NCBI RefSeq assembly: GCF_900107995.1
Contig: NZ_FNUM01000001.1
Location: forward strand, 124,001 to 188,000
From: Alcanivorax sp. DSM 26293
GTDB lineage: Bacteria; Pseudomonadota; Gammaproteobacteria; Pseudomonadales; Alcanivoracaceae
Reading direction: 5' to 3'
DNA: 64,000 bases
The notes beneath the pieces are model-generated. The model made no database searches and was not told where the DNA came from. It saw only the letters and a list, made by a program, of their open reading frames with translations. Positions within the stretch are counted from its first letter, which is position 1. Every line of letters starts with the position of its first letter. Both the position numbers and the translations under genes were made by a program. Positions 18,737 through 27,330 of this stretch are shown here, piece after piece.

Positions 18737-18841
18737 TCAGAGCTCCTCTCCGTCATCGACCCAGCTGTCTTCTTCCAGCCACTCCTCCAGGCATTCCATG
18801 AGCTGCTTCTCTTCAAGGCGCTCTTCCAGATAGTCTTCCAT
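18737..18841 (-). CDS. Acidic 34-residue microprotein (candidate)
   Basis: A 35-codon frame beginning ATG at 18841 with a perfect AGGAGG eight bases upstream, ending TGA at 18737. The peptide has 16 Asp/Glu in 34 residues against only two basic residues. It shows a Leu/Trp-spaced helical pattern (YLEERLEEKQ, CLEEWLEE), which suggests a short amphipathic helix. I recognise no family. It lies downstream of the tRNA-Val/tRNA-Asp unit but beyond that unit's terminator, so it probably has its own promoter. Support is the ribosome-binding site and the biased composition only. Confidence 0.55.
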   Translation of the reverse strand: MEDYLEERLEEKQLMECLEEWLEEDSWVDDGEEL

Positions 18842-18993
18842 TGGCTTGTCCTCCTTTCGTCTTTTCAGTGTTGTGGACCTGAAATTAGACAGGGATTCAG
18901 TGACAAGTTCATGAAAAATGGACGGATACCGGATATACCGGGTCAGCGCTTACGCTTTGTCAGGCGTCGGTGGCGGCGTGGACGAGAAGGCAG

Positions 18994-19027
18994 AAACAAA
19001 AAAGGCCCCCATCGATGGGAGCCTTTA
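18994..19027 (-). terminator. Terminator of the tRNA-Val/tRNA-Asp unit
   Basis: A hairpin with stem AAAGGC-CCCA paired across a TCGA loop with one mismatch. On the minus strand it is followed by a T-tract of about seven. It sits 13 bp after tRNA-Asp. Confidence 0.85.
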
Positions 19028-19039
19028 ATGCTTGAATAG

Positions 19040-19116
19040 TGGCGGAGCGGACGGGACTCGAACCCGCGACCCCCGGCGTGACAGGCCGGTATTCTAACCA
19101 ACTGAACTACCGCTCC
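19040..19116 (-). tRNA. tRNA-Asp (GTC)
   Basis: A 77-nt tRNA with encoded CCA. The acceptor stem GGAGCGG pairs with CCGCTCC, the anticodon loop CTGTCAC gives anticodon GTC, and the T-loop TTCGAGT is standard. It is 35 bp downstream of tRNA-Val and probably cotranscribed with it. Confidence 0.97.
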
Positions 19117-19151
19117 AGCTATTCCTTTCGGAACTCTTTACTCTTGAAACT

Positions 19152-19227
19152 TGGTGGGTGGTGACGGGATCGAACCGCCGACCCTCTGCTTGTAAGGCAG
19201 ATGCTCTCCCAGCTGAGCTAACCACCC
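19152..19227 (-). tRNA. tRNA-Val (TAC)
   Basis: A 76-nt tRNA with encoded CCA. The acceptor GGGTGGT pairs with ACCACCC; the anticodon loop CTTACAA gives TAC (valine). It is first in a two-tRNA unit with a clear promoter upstream at 19252-19279. Confidence 0.97.
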
Positions 19228-19251
19228 GCATCGCGTTGCGAAGTGGGCGCC

Positions 19252-19279
19252 ATTTTAGGGATTGGGCCCGGGGTGTCAA
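19252..19279 (-). promoter_or_regulatory. Sigma-70 promoter of the tRNA unit
   Basis: On the minus strand, TTGACA (19274-19279), a 16-bp spacer and TAAAAT (19252-19257), followed by the GC-rich discriminator GGCGCCC. A GC-rich discriminator is typical of stable-RNA promoters under stringent control. Confidence 0.8.
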
Positions 19280-19357
19280 CGGCTTTTTGCAGAAAAAAGT
19301 CCGTTTGCCTAGAAAATGGTCGGAACGGCTAAATCTTGGGCAGAACGGCCAAAAAAA

Positions 19358-19531
19358 CCGCTGTAGGAGCCCATGCTTGCATGGCGAACAGAGCTTCAGC
19401 GATGAAAAGGCGATGCGGCTGCTCCCGATCTCCGAAGAAGAAGCTGTCGAAGCCCCACAGGCCTGATCGCCCTTCGGGCGATTTCCTCGCTAACGCGAGG
19501 TTCGCCATGCAAGCATGGACTCCTACAGCGG
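19358..19531. repeat. REP-like inverted pair, CCATGCTTGCATGG core
   Basis: The left arm at 19362-19389 (TGTAGGAGC, then the palindrome CCATGCTTGCATGG, then CGAAC) is mirrored at 19500-19527. The outer ends are CCGCTGTAGGAG and its near complement. Two small hairpins lie inside (CGCCCTTCGGGCG and CCTCGCTAACGCGAGG). The element fills the spacer between the tRNA promoter and a small hypothetical gene. Confidence 0.85.
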
Positions 19532-19548
19532 CTGCGTAGCTTGCCGTT

Positions 19549-19743
19549 TCAACTCTCTTGCGCCTCCAGCGCTTCGATATGCGCCTTGGCCTCATCGAGA
19601 GTAAATTTGCCCGGCACCGGCTGGCCGTTGGGCTTGGCAATCAGGTAGTGATGTACATCCAGCGCCCAGGTCTGCCGGTTCAACTCTCCTTCCTCGATGA
19701 TGGAGTAGCCTCTTTGCCCCCAACTGATGGCATTGCCGATCAT
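19549..19743 (-). CDS. Small hypothetical protein coupled to the TetR gene
   Basis: A 64-residue protein (ISWGQRGYSIIEEGEL, WALDVHHYLIAKPNGQPVPGK) with no family I recognise. Its start overlaps the end of the TetR gene by 4 bp, so translation is probably coupled. It has no signal peptide or membrane segment. The composition is that of an ordinary small cytoplasmic protein. It may act with the regulator, but nothing in the sequence shows this. Confidence 0.65.
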   Translation of the reverse strand: MIGNAISWGQRGYSIIEEGELNRQTWALDVHHYLIAKPNGQPVPGKFTLDEAKAHIEALEAQES

Positions 19744-20330
19744 GCTTCCCCCACCACCCGGCGGACGATGATGTCGGCCAGATCATCCAGCGTCAGGGAC
19801 CCCTCCCGGTCGAACCAGTTGGGCACCCAGCCGGTCATCCCGGTGATCAAACGGCGAATGATAAAGGGATCATCCCGGAATACCCCCTGCCCGTGCAGGG
19901 CATTCAGCGCATCCAGCCACAGCTGTTCATAGATGGCCCGCAATTCCAGCGCCTTGCTCTGCTTTTCCTCACTGAGGCATCGCCACTCCGTGACCAGCAC
20001 GGCCATGGCCTCGGCCGTATCGCCGACGTTGGACTGCAGCTCGGCCCGCACCAGCGCCCGCAACTGCGCTTCCGGCCGGCTTTCTGCCGCCATGGCTCGC
20101 CGCAAGCGGTCGGTATTGAAATGAATCACCTCTTCCATCACCGCATAGAGGATATCCTCCTTGCTTTTGAAGTGGTGGAAGATAGAACCGCTCTGGATCC
20201 CGACTGACGCCGCAATATCCCGAACCGTGGTCCGGTCGAACCCCTTGTCCCGGAACAGGTGCGCCGCAGCACTGAGCAGACGCCCGCGGGGAGAATCATC
20301 GATTCCATTAATTGCCAGTGACTCAGCCAT
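19740..20330 (-). CDS. TetR-family repressor, AtuR-like by position
   Basis: A 196-residue regulator. The N-terminal helix-turn-helix ([40 protein letters not shown], residues about 15-55) is canonical TetR. The C-terminal ligand domain (about 70-195) follows the acyl-CoA-sensing style of this family. It is divergent from the atuA-like gene, as atuR is in Pseudomonas aeruginosa, and an 18-bp operator-like palindrome lies in the shared promoter region. It therefore probably represses the terpene or acyl-CoA operon and is released by a pathway acyl-CoA. A GAGGAAAA site precedes the ATG. Confidence 0.82.
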   Translation of the reverse strand: MAESLAINGIDDSPRGRLLSAAAHLFRDKGFDRTTVRDIAASVGIQSGSIFHHFKSKEDILYAVMEEVIHFNTDRLRRAMAAESRPEAQLRALVRAELQSNVGDTAEAMAVLVTEWRCLSEEKQSKALELRAIYEQLWLDALNALHGQGVFRDDPFIIRRLITGMTGWVPNWFDREGSLTLDDLADIIVRRVVGEA

Positions 20331-20430
20331 TGTTTTCCTCTGTTTTGTATCCCCGCATTATCCCGATTCCGGGATGCACGCTGCAAGCCAGTGAGTGCGC
20401 AGCCTTCCATTAGCTTGTACAGACTTTTTT

Positions 20431-20460
20431 GCTTGCAGCTTGAAGCTTGTAGCTTGAAAC
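20431..20460. repeat. Tandem heptamer array (GCTTGNA units)
   Basis: Four consecutive 7-bp units, GCTTGCA, GCTTGAA, GCTTGTA, GCTTGAA, in the divergent region between the TetR gene and atuA. It is one of eight heptamer arrays in the window. Confidence 0.7.
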
Positions 20461-20473
20461 TGACTCTTGCCAA

Positions 20474-20491
20474 ACCAAGCGCTTGCTTGGT
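20474..20491. promoter_or_regulatory. Probable TetR-type operator
   Basis: The inverted repeat ACCAAGC-GCTT-GCTTGGT, with an overlapping perfect CAAGCGCTTG, lies 41 bp before the atuA start and about 143 bp from the TetR start. AtuR is reported to bind 13-bp inverted repeats in the atuA-atuR spacer in Pseudomonas. Whether this exact site is used is inference. Confidence 0.6.
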
Positions 20492-20531
20492 AGCTTACGA
20501 GACCACGCTTTCACACGCAAATGGAGCCATC

Positions 20532-22319
20532 ATGACCGAGCCCGTTCGTATCGGCTGCGCCGCCGGATTCTGGGGTGATACCAACAGCGCCGCTTTCCAG
20601 CTGGTCAAGCAGGCCGAGATCGATTATCTGGTGTTCGATTACCTGGCCGAGGTCACCCTGTCCATCATGGCCGGGGCACGCATGAAGGACCCCAGCGCCG
20701 GCTACGCCCACGACTTCGTCAACAATGTCATGGCGCCGCTGGCCAAGGACATCAAAGCAAAAAACATAAAAGTCATCAGCAATGCTGGCGGGGTGAACCC
20801 GCGGGCCTGCCGAGAGGCCCTGGAGAAAGTCTTCGAGGCTGCCGGCATCGAGATGAAAATTGCCCTGGTGGAAGGCGACGACCTGAATCCGCGCCGCAAT
20901 GATTTTGCCGATGTGACGGAAATGGATAGCGGCGCTCCCCTGCCCCCCATGACCGTTACCATGAATGCCTACCTGGGCGCCCTGCCGATCAAGGCGGCCC
21001 TGGATGCCGGTGCTGACATCGTACTCACCGGCCGTATTGCTGATTCCGCCGTGGTACTGGGGCCGCTGATGCACGAATTCGGCTGGGCCGAGGACGACTA
21101 TGACAAACTGGCCCAGGGCTCCCTGGCCGGCCATGTGATTGAGTGCGGCGCCCAGTGCACCGGCGGCAATTTCACCGATTGGCGCGATGTGCCCGATTTC
21201 CACAACATGGGCTTTCCCATTGCCGAATGTTTTGCAGACGGCCACTTCATTATCAGCAAACCGGACAATACCGGCGGCCTGGTCACCCCAGCGACAGTGG
21301 GCGAGCAGATCGTCTACGAGATCGGCGACCCCCGCGCCTACATGCTGCCCGATGTGATCTGTGACTTCACTAACGTGACACTGGAACAGGTGGGTGACAA
21401 TCGGGTCCGCGTCAGTGGCGCAAAAGGCCTGCCGCCCAGCGACACCTATAAAGTCTCCGCCACTTACCCGGACGGTAACCGCATCACCGCCTCATTTCTG
21501 ATGGGGGGCATCGACGCCCCGCAGAAAGGCCAGATGGTGGCCGATGCCATCCTGAAAAAGGTGGCCGGCCTGTTCACGCAATTGGGCATGGCCCCCATGC
21601 GCGAAACCAGCGTGGAAATTCTCGGCAGCGAAACCACCTACGGCGCCCATGCCCGTCGCGGTGACACCCGCGAGGTGGTCGTCAAAATCGGCGCCCTGCA
21701 CGATGACAAGAAAGCTTTGGGGCTGTTTGCCCGGGAAATTGCCCAGGCTGCCACCGGCATGGCCCCGGGACTGTCCGGCCTGGTCGGCGGACGTCCCAAA
21801 CCGTTCCCGCGCATCCGCCTGTTTTCCACTCTCGTCAGCAAGAACAGCATCCCGGTTACCGTGAACCTGGACGGCGACACGATACCCGTCAGCATTCCTG
21901 CCGGTGCGCCCTTTGACCCCGCCAGCCTGCCGGAAGATCCACGCGGCGAAACCGCCAGCGGAGACATGGCGGTCCCCCTGGTCAAACTGGCCTGGGCCCG
22001 CAGCGGCGACAAGGGCAACCATGCCAATATCGGCGTGATCGCCCGCCGCCCCGAGTATCTGCCCTTTATGAATGCCGCTCTGGGCGAAGAGGCAGTGGCG
22101 GATTACATGCAACACGTCCTCGACCCGGACACCGGCAGCGTCAGCCGCTGGTCCTTGCCCGGCATGAATGCTTTCAACTTCCTGCTGAAAAATGCATTGG
22201 GCGGCGGCGGCATCGCCTCACTGCGCATTGATCCGCAGGGCAAGGCATTTGCCCAGCAGTTACTGGATATGCCGGTGATGGTGAGTGAAGAGATCGCCAG
22301 AACACTCGAAGATAACTAA
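20532..22319 (+). CDS. atuA: AtuA-like protein (DUF1446), acyclic terpene utilisation
   Basis: A 595-residue protein with the two AtuA domains: DUF1446 (about residues 5-445, [11 protein letters not shown] at the start, [12 protein letters not shown] inside) and the C-terminal AtuA domain (about 475-590, [17 protein letters not shown]). The start at 20532 has a GGAG site; the upstream in-frame extension runs through the heptamer array and operator and was rejected. AtuA is needed for growth on citronellol and geraniol in pseudomonads, but its reaction is unknown. It is first in an operon whose order matches atuABCDEF. Confidence 0.85.
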   Translation: MTEPVRIGCAAGFWGDTNSAAFQLVKQAEIDYLVFDYLAEVTLSIMAGARMKDPSAGYAHDFVNNVMAPLAKDIKAKNIKVISNAGGVNPRACREALEKVFEAAGIEMKIALVEGDDLNPRRNDFADVTEMDSGAPLPPMTVTMNAYLGALPIKAALDAGADIVLTGRIADSAVVLGPLMHEFGWAEDDYDKLAQGSLAGHVIECGAQCTGGNFTDWRDVPDFHNMGFPIAECFADGHFIISKPDNTGGLVTPATVGEQIVYEIGDPRAYMLPDVICDFTNVTLEQVGDNRVRVSGAKGLPPSDTYKVSATYPDGNRITASFLMGGIDAPQKGQMVADAILKKVAGLFTQLGMAPMRETSVEILGSETTYGAHARRGDTREVVVKIGALHDDKKALGLFAREIAQAATGMAPGLSGLVGGRPKPFPRIRLFSTLVSKNSIPVTVNLDGDTIPVSIPAGAPFDPASLPEDPRGETASGDMAVPLVKLAWARSGDKGNHANIGVIARRPEYLPFMNAALGEEAVADYMQHVLDPDTGSVSRWSLPGMNAFNFLLKNALGGGGIASLRIDPQGKAFAQQLLDMPVMVSEEIARTLEDN

Positions 22320-22323
22320 GACA

Positions 22324-22395
22324 TTGTGGGAGTGGTCGTTCGACCATGACGGCATCTCGAAGGCCAATTCGCGGTCGAACGAGCGCTCCCACAGC
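22324..22395. repeat. REP-like element with GGTCGTTCGACC core
   Basis: TGTGGGAG with the palindrome GGTCGTTCGACC on the left, mirrored by GCGGTCGAACGAGCGCTCCCACA on the right with a few differences. It fills the atuA-atuB spacer. Confidence 0.75.
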
Positions 22396-22421
22396 AAGAG
22401 ACAACACAAGGATTAACGACA

Positions 22422-23291
22422 ATGTCATACCGTTCCGTATTCAAACCCGACCTGTTTGCCGGCCAGAACATCATCGTCACCGGCGGCGGCTCCGGCATCG
22501 GTCGCTGTACCGCCCATGAACTGGCTTCCCTGGGTGCCCGCGTAGTGCTGGTTGGCCGCAAGCAGGAAAAACTGGATAACGTGGCGGCAGAGATCGACGA
22601 AGACGGCGGCCAGGCCATCGGCTTCGCCTGCGACATTCGTGATGAAGAAGTGGTCAAGGCCACCGTTGCCGAGATCTACAAGGCCGTCGAGGTGGTCCAC
22701 GGCCTGGTCAATAACGCTGGCGGCCAATTCCCTTCCCCTCTGGCGCTGATCAGCCAGAAAGGCTGGGAAACCGTGGTGCGCACCAACCTCACCGGCGGCT
22801 TCCTGATGGCCCGGGAAGTATTCACCCAGGGCATGAACCGTAATGGCGGCGCCATCGTCAACATTGTCGCCGACATGTGGGGCGGCATGCCCGGCATGGG
22901 TCACTCCGGCGCCGCCCGGGCCGGCATGGTCAACTTCACCCAGACCGCCGCCTACGAATGGGGCAGCTGCGGGGTGCGCGTCAACGCCGTGGCACCGGGC
23001 TGGATCATGTCCAGCGGCATGGACACCTATCCGGAAGGCTTCAAGCAGACCCTGAAAACCCTGCGCGCCGCCGTACCGCTCAAGCGCATGGGCAACGAAT
23101 CCGAAGTGTCCGGCGCCATCTGCTTTTTGCTCAGCGACGCCGCCGCCTTTATCAGCGGTGACACCCTGCGCATCGACGGCGCCGCCAGCCAGGGCAACGT
23201 GGCCATCTTCCCCCTGCCCGATCATGACAAGAGCCAACCGTTTGACGGCTTCCACCGAGCCACCACCCCCGATGTCTTCAAGGACCTGTAA
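22422..23291 (+). CDS. atuB: Short-chain dehydrogenase/reductase, AtuB-like
   Basis: A 289-residue SDR. The nucleotide-binding TGGGSGIG is at about residue 21 and NNAGG at about 98. The usual YxxxK catalytic pair is absent: the equivalent stretch reads GHSGAARAG, as in peroxisomal trans-2-enoyl-CoA reductase and dienoyl-CoA reductase relatives. AtuB is placed in the oxidation of citronellol or geraniol or their CoA esters, but its exact step is not settled. Its stop overlaps the next start (TAATG), so translation is coupled to the carboxyltransferase gene. Confidence 0.8.
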   Translation: MSYRSVFKPDLFAGQNIIVTGGGSGIGRCTAHELASLGARVVLVGRKQEKLDNVAAEIDEDGGQAIGFACDIRDEEVVKATVAEIYKAVEVVHGLVNNAGGQFPSPLALISQKGWETVVRTNLTGGFLMAREVFTQGMNRNGGAIVNIVADMWGGMPGMGHSGAARAGMVNFTQTAAYEWGSCGVRVNAVAPGWIMSSGMDTYPEGFKQTLKTLRAAVPLKRMGNESEVSGAICFLLSDAAAFISGDTLRIDGAASQGNVAIFPLPDHDKSQPFDGFHRATTPDVFKDL

Positions 23292-24901
23292 TGTCAGTCA
23301 TTGAATCCGCACTGGACCCGAACAGCGAGGAATACCGGCAGAACCGCGATGCCCTGCTGGCGGCAGTGGAAGAATTCCGCGCCATTGAGCAGGCCGTGGT
23401 GGATACCGCCGAGAGCAAGCGTGCCAAGTTCGAAAAACGCGGCCAGCTGCTGCCCCACGAGCGTATCTCCCGGCTGCTGGACACCGGCTCGCCGTTCCTG
23501 AGCCTGATGAACCTGGCCGGTTACAAGATGCACGACGACAAGGACGGCACCGAAGCCGGCGGCAGCACCATTGCCGGCATCGGCTATGTGTCCGGTGTCC
23601 GTTGTCTGGTGACCGCCTCCAATTCCGCCATCAAGGGCGGCACCATCTCCCCCTCCGGCCTGCACAAGACCCTGCGCCTGCAACGCATCGCCATGGAGAA
23701 CAAGCTGCCCGTGGTCAGCCTGGTGGAGTCCGGCGGCGCCAACCTGAACTACGCGGCAGAAGTGTTCGTGGACGGCGCCCGCACCTTTGCCAATCAGGCA
23801 CGGCTGTCCGCCGCCGGCATCCCGCAGATCACCGTGGTACACGGCAATGCCACCGCCGGTGGCGCCTATCAGCCGGGTCTGTCCGACTATGTGGTAGTGG
23901 TACGCGAGCGCGCCAAGATGTTCCTGGCCGGCCCGCCCTTGCTGAAAGCCGCCACCGGCGAAATCGCCACGGATGAGGAACTGGGCGGTGCGGAAATGCA
24001 CAGTGGTACCGCGGGCACCGCCGAATACCTGGCAGAAAACGACGCCGACGGCATCCGTCAGGCCCGGGACCTGGTCAAGCTGCTGGGCTGGCGCCGGGCG
24101 GCACCGGACAGCAACGCTTTCGAGCCACCCCGCTATGACGCTGAAGAGCTGCTCGGCGTAGTGCCCGCTGATGCCAAGAAACCCTACGACGTACGCGAGA
24201 TCATCGCCCGCATCGCCGACGGCTCCGACTTTCTCGATTTCAAGAACGACTGGGACAGTGCCACCGTGTGCGGCTGGAGCACCATCGAAGGCAAGCCCGT
24301 GGGCATCATCGGCAACAATGGTCCGATCACCCCCCGTGGCGCTGCCAAAGCCGCCCAGTTCATCCAGCTCTGTGACCAGACACGCCGGCCTCTACTGTTC
24401 CTTCACAACACCACCGGCTTCATGGTGGGTACCGATGCGGAACAGAACGGTGTCATCAAGCACGGCTCGAAAATGCTGCAGGCCGTGGCCAACGCTCGAG
24501 TGCCGAAGATTTCCATCGTGGTCGGTGGCTCCTACGGTGCCGGCAACTATGCCATGTGCGGCCGCGGCCTGGACCCGCGCTTCATCTTTGCCTGGCCCAA
24601 CTCCAAAGTTGCCGTGATGGGTGGCCAGCAGGCCGGCATGGTGCTGCGCATCGTGGCCGAGGCCAAGCAGCGCGCCAACGGCATTGAGCCTGACGAGAAG
24701 GTACTCGACATGCTTCAGCAGACCACCGCCCAGAAACTCGACAGCCAGTCCACCGCCCTCTACGGCACGGCCCGGCTGTGGGACGACGGCATCATTGACC
24801 CCCGCGACACACGCCGTGTGGTGGCCTATGCCCTGGACATTTGCGCCGATGCCCAACACCGCGAGCTGCACCCGAATGCGTTCGGGGTGGCAAGGCTTTA
24901 A
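23291..24901 (+). CDS. atuC: Acyl-CoA carboxylase beta (carboxyltransferase) subunit, geranyl-CoA type
   Basis: A 536-residue biotin-dependent carboxyltransferase. It has the N-terminal crotonase-like half (GGTISPSGLHKTLRLQRIA, AGGAYQPGLSDYVVVV, LAGPPLLKAATGE) and the C-terminal half (GIIGNNGPI, FLHNTTGFMVG, GSYGAGNYAMCGRGLDPRF). This is the methylcrotonyl/geranyl-CoA carboxylase group. Gene order and the AtuA partner argue for geranyl-CoA; there is no HMG-CoA lyase gene as in the liu operon. It works with the biotin subunit at 27331. Substrate choice is inference. Confidence 0.85.
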   Translation: MSVIESALDPNSEEYRQNRDALLAAVEEFRAIEQAVVDTAESKRAKFEKRGQLLPHERISRLLDTGSPFLSLMNLAGYKMHDDKDGTEAGGSTIAGIGYVSGVRCLVTASNSAIKGGTISPSGLHKTLRLQRIAMENKLPVVSLVESGGANLNYAAEVFVDGARTFANQARLSAAGIPQITVVHGNATAGGAYQPGLSDYVVVVRERAKMFLAGPPLLKAATGEIATDEELGGAEMHSGTAGTAEYLAENDADGIRQARDLVKLLGWRRAAPDSNAFEPPRYDAEELLGVVPADAKKPYDVREIIARIADGSDFLDFKNDWDSATVCGWSTIEGKPVGIIGNNGPITPRGAAKAAQFIQLCDQTRRPLLFLHNTTGFMVGTDAEQNGVIKHGSKMLQAVANARVPKISIVVGGSYGAGNYAMCGRGLDPRFIFAWPNSKVAVMGGQQAGMVLRIVAEAKQRANGIEPDEKVLDMLQQTTAQKLDSQSTALYGTARLWDDGIIDPRDTRRVVAYALDICADAQHRELHPNAFGVARL

Positions 24902-24904
24902 ACA

Positions 24905-25010
24905 AGTTGACAGTGGACAGTTGAAAGTTGACAGCGGGAAAACAGATAGCGTGGCAGTTTGGAGTCAGGTTTTAGCTGTCAACTGTCCACTATCAACTGT
25001 CAACTCAACT
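24905..25010. repeat. Inverted pair of heptamer arrays in the atuC-atuD spacer
   Basis: The left arm (24905-24932) is AGTTGAC, AGTGGAC, AGTTGAA, AGTTGAC. The right arm (about 24977-25010) is the reverse complement type (units such as GTCAACT, GTCCACT, ATCAACT). The arms can pair over about 28 bp with a loop of about 45 nt. Confidence 0.8.
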
Positions 25011-25082
25011 ACCTAAATAACCGACAAATACAGACATATCAGCGCTCGACAAACCGAGCCAAACAAACACAGGACGCTTCCC

Positions 25083-26240
25083 ATGCAATTTACTCAGGAA
25101 CACGAAGAACTGCGCCGCACAGTCCGCAACTTTGTCGAGAAAGAACTGAACCCCCACGTCAAGGAATGGGAAGAAGCCGGTCGCTTCCCCATTCATGAGG
25201 TGTTCAAGAAGATGGGCGATCTGGGCCTGCTTGGGGTCACCAAGCCGGCAGAGTTCGGCGGCATGGGTCTGGACTATTCCTACGGCATGGTCATGGCCGA
25301 GGAAATGGGCCGCACCCACTGCGGCGGCGTGCCTCTCTCCACCGGGGTACAGACCGATATGGCCACCCCGGCCCTGGCCCGTTTCGGCTCCGACGAGCTG
25401 CGCCAGAATTACCTGGCCCCGGCCATTGCCGGTGACATGGTGGCCTCCATCGCCGTATCCGAGCCCCATGCCGGTTCCGATGTGGCTGCCATCAAGACCA
25501 CCGCCACCAAGGACGGCGACGACTACGTGATCAACGGCACCAAGATGTGGATCACCAACTCGCCCAGCGCCGACTGGTTCTGCCTGCTTGCCCAGACGTC
25601 CGAGGGCAAACCGCACATGAACAAGTCACTGATCATCGTGCCCAAGGATGCCGGCGGCATCACCGTGGACAAGCCCCTGCACAAGCTGGGCATGCGCTCC
25701 TCGGAAACCGCCCAGGTGTTCTTCGATAACGTGCGCGTTCCCCAGCGCAACCTGATCGGTCAGGAAGGCATGGGCTTCATGATGCAGATGATCCAGTTCC
25801 AGGAGGAACGTCTGTTTGCCGCCGCCAACAGCCTGATGGGCATGCAGCATGTGATCGACGAGACCATTGCCTATGCCAAGGATCGTCAGGTATTCGGCAT
25901 GCCGTTGATCGACAACCAGACCGTGCACTTCCGCCTGGCTGAACTGCAGACCGAAGTGGAGTCCCTGCGCGCCCTCACCTATCGGGCCTGCGAGATGTAC
26001 ATCAACGGCAAGGATGTGCTGCAACTGGCCTCCATGGCCAAGCTGAAAGTGGGCCGCCTCAGCCGGGAAGTGGCTGACAGCTGCCTGCAGTACTGGGGCG
26101 GCAACGGTTTCATGTGGGACAACCCGGCCGGTCAGCTTTACCGGGATGGTCGCCTCGGCTCCATCGGTGGCGGCGCCGACGAAATCATGCTGGGCATTAT
26201 CTGCAAGACCATGGATATCCTGCCGGGCAAGAAAAAATAA
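25083..26240 (+). CDS. atuD: Acyl-CoA dehydrogenase, AtuD-like (citronellyl-CoA type)
   Basis: A 385-residue FAD acyl-CoA dehydrogenase of normal length. It has IAVSEPHAGSDVAAI and MWITNSPSADWFCLLAQT in the N-terminal and middle domains, and WGGNGFMWDNPAGQLYRD followed by GGGADEIMLGII at the C-terminus. AtuD oxidises citronellyl-CoA to geranyl-CoA, the substrate of the carboxylase. The preceding spacer holds a heptamer hairpin unit. Substrate assignment rests on the operon order. Confidence 0.84.
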   Translation: MQFTQEHEELRRTVRNFVEKELNPHVKEWEEAGRFPIHEVFKKMGDLGLLGVTKPAEFGGMGLDYSYGMVMAEEMGRTHCGGVPLSTGVQTDMATPALARFGSDELRQNYLAPAIAGDMVASIAVSEPHAGSDVAAIKTTATKDGDDYVINGTKMWITNSPSADWFCLLAQTSEGKPHMNKSLIIVPKDAGGITVDKPLHKLGMRSSETAQVFFDNVRVPQRNLIGQEGMGFMMQMIQFQEERLFAAANSLMGMQHVIDETIAYAKDRQVFGMPLIDNQTVHFRLAELQTEVESLRALTYRACEMYINGKDVLQLASMAKLKVGRLSREVADSCLQYWGGNGFMWDNPAGQLYRDGRLGSIGGGADEIMLGIICKTMDILPGKKK

Positions 26241-26261
26241 CCACAGGGAAAACCCATCCGT

Positions 26262-26327
26262 ATGAGCGTCGCTCGCGGCGCGATCACAAACGGTCGGAGA
26301 ATCGCGCCGCCAGCGACGCTCCTACAG
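26262..26327. repeat. REP-like inverted pair, CGTCGCTGGCGGCGCG core
   Basis: GAGCGTCGCTCGCGGCGCGAT on the left (from 26264) is mirrored by ATCGCGCCGCCAGCGACGCT and CCTACAG on the right (26301-26327). It shares its core with the copy at 46211. It lies in the atuD-atuE spacer and creates a false upstream start for atuE. Confidence 0.8.
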
Positions 26328-26345
26328 AAAACAACGAGGCGATGC

Positions 26346-27152
26346 ATGACTTTACCCAGCACCGACACCTTGCAAATCAACCAGGACGGCCCGGTTCTGC
26401 ACATCACCCTGAACCGGCCCGACAGCCGTAACGCCATGAGCCTGACCATGGTCAACGAGCTGATGGCCGTGTTTGCTGCCGTGGAAAATGATGCTGATGT
26501 CCGCGCCATCGTACTGCGCGGTGCCGGAGGCCACTTCTGTGCCGGCGGCGACATCAAGGATATGGCCGGTGCCCGCCAGCAGGCCGCCAGCGGCGACGGT
26601 GACGCCTTCCAGAAACTCAATCGCCGTTTCGGGGAAATGATCACCGCCGCCAATCATCAGCCCCAGGTGCTGATTACGGTGCTGGAAGGTGCGGTCTTGG
26701 GGGGCGGCTTTGGTCTGGCCTGCATTTCCGATGTGGCGCTTGCCCACACCGGCGCCACGTTCGGCCTGCCGGAAACCGGCCTGGGCGTGATTCCCGCCCA
26801 GATCGCCCCCTTTGTGGTCGAGCGCATCGGCCTGACCCAGGCCCGGCGGCTGGCCCTCACCGGCATCCGCTTCCAGGGTGAAGAGGCCCGTCGACTGGGG
26901 ATCGTCCACGAGGTGGCCACCGATGCCGATGCTCTGGAGGCCTTGCTGGAAGATACCCTGAAAGCGGTGCGCAAATGCGCCCCCCATGCCAATCGGGTAA
27001 CCAAACAACTGGTACTGGACGTGGGTCACCAACCCATGGAGGCATTACTGGATCAGGCCGCGAAGGATTTCGCCGCCGCCGTGAACAGCGAGGAAGGCCA
27101 GGAAGGCACCATGGCGTTCGTACAGAAACGCCCGGCGTCCTGGAATCAATAA
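26346..27152 (+). CDS. atuE: Enoyl-CoA hydratase/isomerase, AtuE-like (isohexenylglutaconyl-CoA hydratase)
   Basis: A 268-residue crotonase-fold protein. GAGGHFCAGGDIKDM and VLEGAVLGGGFGLACISD form the oxyanion hole, and the Glu of FGLPETGLGVIP is in the catalytic position. The start at 26346 was chosen over 26262, which lies inside the repeat, because GAGG precedes it and family members start near this point. AtuE hydrates the product of geranyl-CoA carboxylase. Assignment is by position in the operon. Confidence 0.83.
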   Translation: MTLPSTDTLQINQDGPVLHITLNRPDSRNAMSLTMVNELMAVFAAVENDADVRAIVLRGAGGHFCAGGDIKDMAGARQQAASGDGDAFQKLNRRFGEMITAANHQPQVLITVLEGAVLGGGFGLACISDVALAHTGATFGLPETGLGVIPAQIAPFVVERIGLTQARRLALTGIRFQGEEARRLGIVHEVATDADALEALLEDTLKAVRKCAPHANRVTKQLVLDVGHQPMEALLDQAAKDFAAAVNSEEGQEGTMAFVQKRPASWNQ

Positions 27153-27155
27153 AAG

Positions 27156-27318
27156 AGTTGAAAGTGGAAAGTTGAAAGTTAAAAAGCCCAGGCATACGCA
27201 GTGCTAACCGAATCTGCCCTTGCCCACGCAGCATCCATGAGGCGCGGCTCCAACGGGTTTCGTATGGCTACGAGCTCCGTTCGCGTTGCAACTTTCAACT
27301 TGAAACTTGCAACTCAAC
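27156..27318. repeat. Inverted pair of heptamer arrays in the atuE-atuF spacer
   Basis: The left arm (27156-27183) is AGTTGAA, AGTGGAA, AGTTGAA, AGTTAAA. The right arm (27288-27318) is the opposite orientation (CAACTTT, CAACTTG, AAACTTG, CAACTCA). The loop of about 100 nt carries a REP-like fragment. Confidence 0.78.
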
Positions 27319-27330
27319 CAAGGAACCACA

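Noticed and set aside
20391..20531. Upstream extension of atuA
   Set aside because: The in-frame extension would translate the heptamer array and the operator palindrome and has no ribosome-binding site; the ATG at 20532 has GGAG and matches family starts.
24905..25010. CRISPR array
   Set aside because: The units are 7 bp, contiguous and degenerate, with no spacers and no cas genes; they are tandem heptamers.
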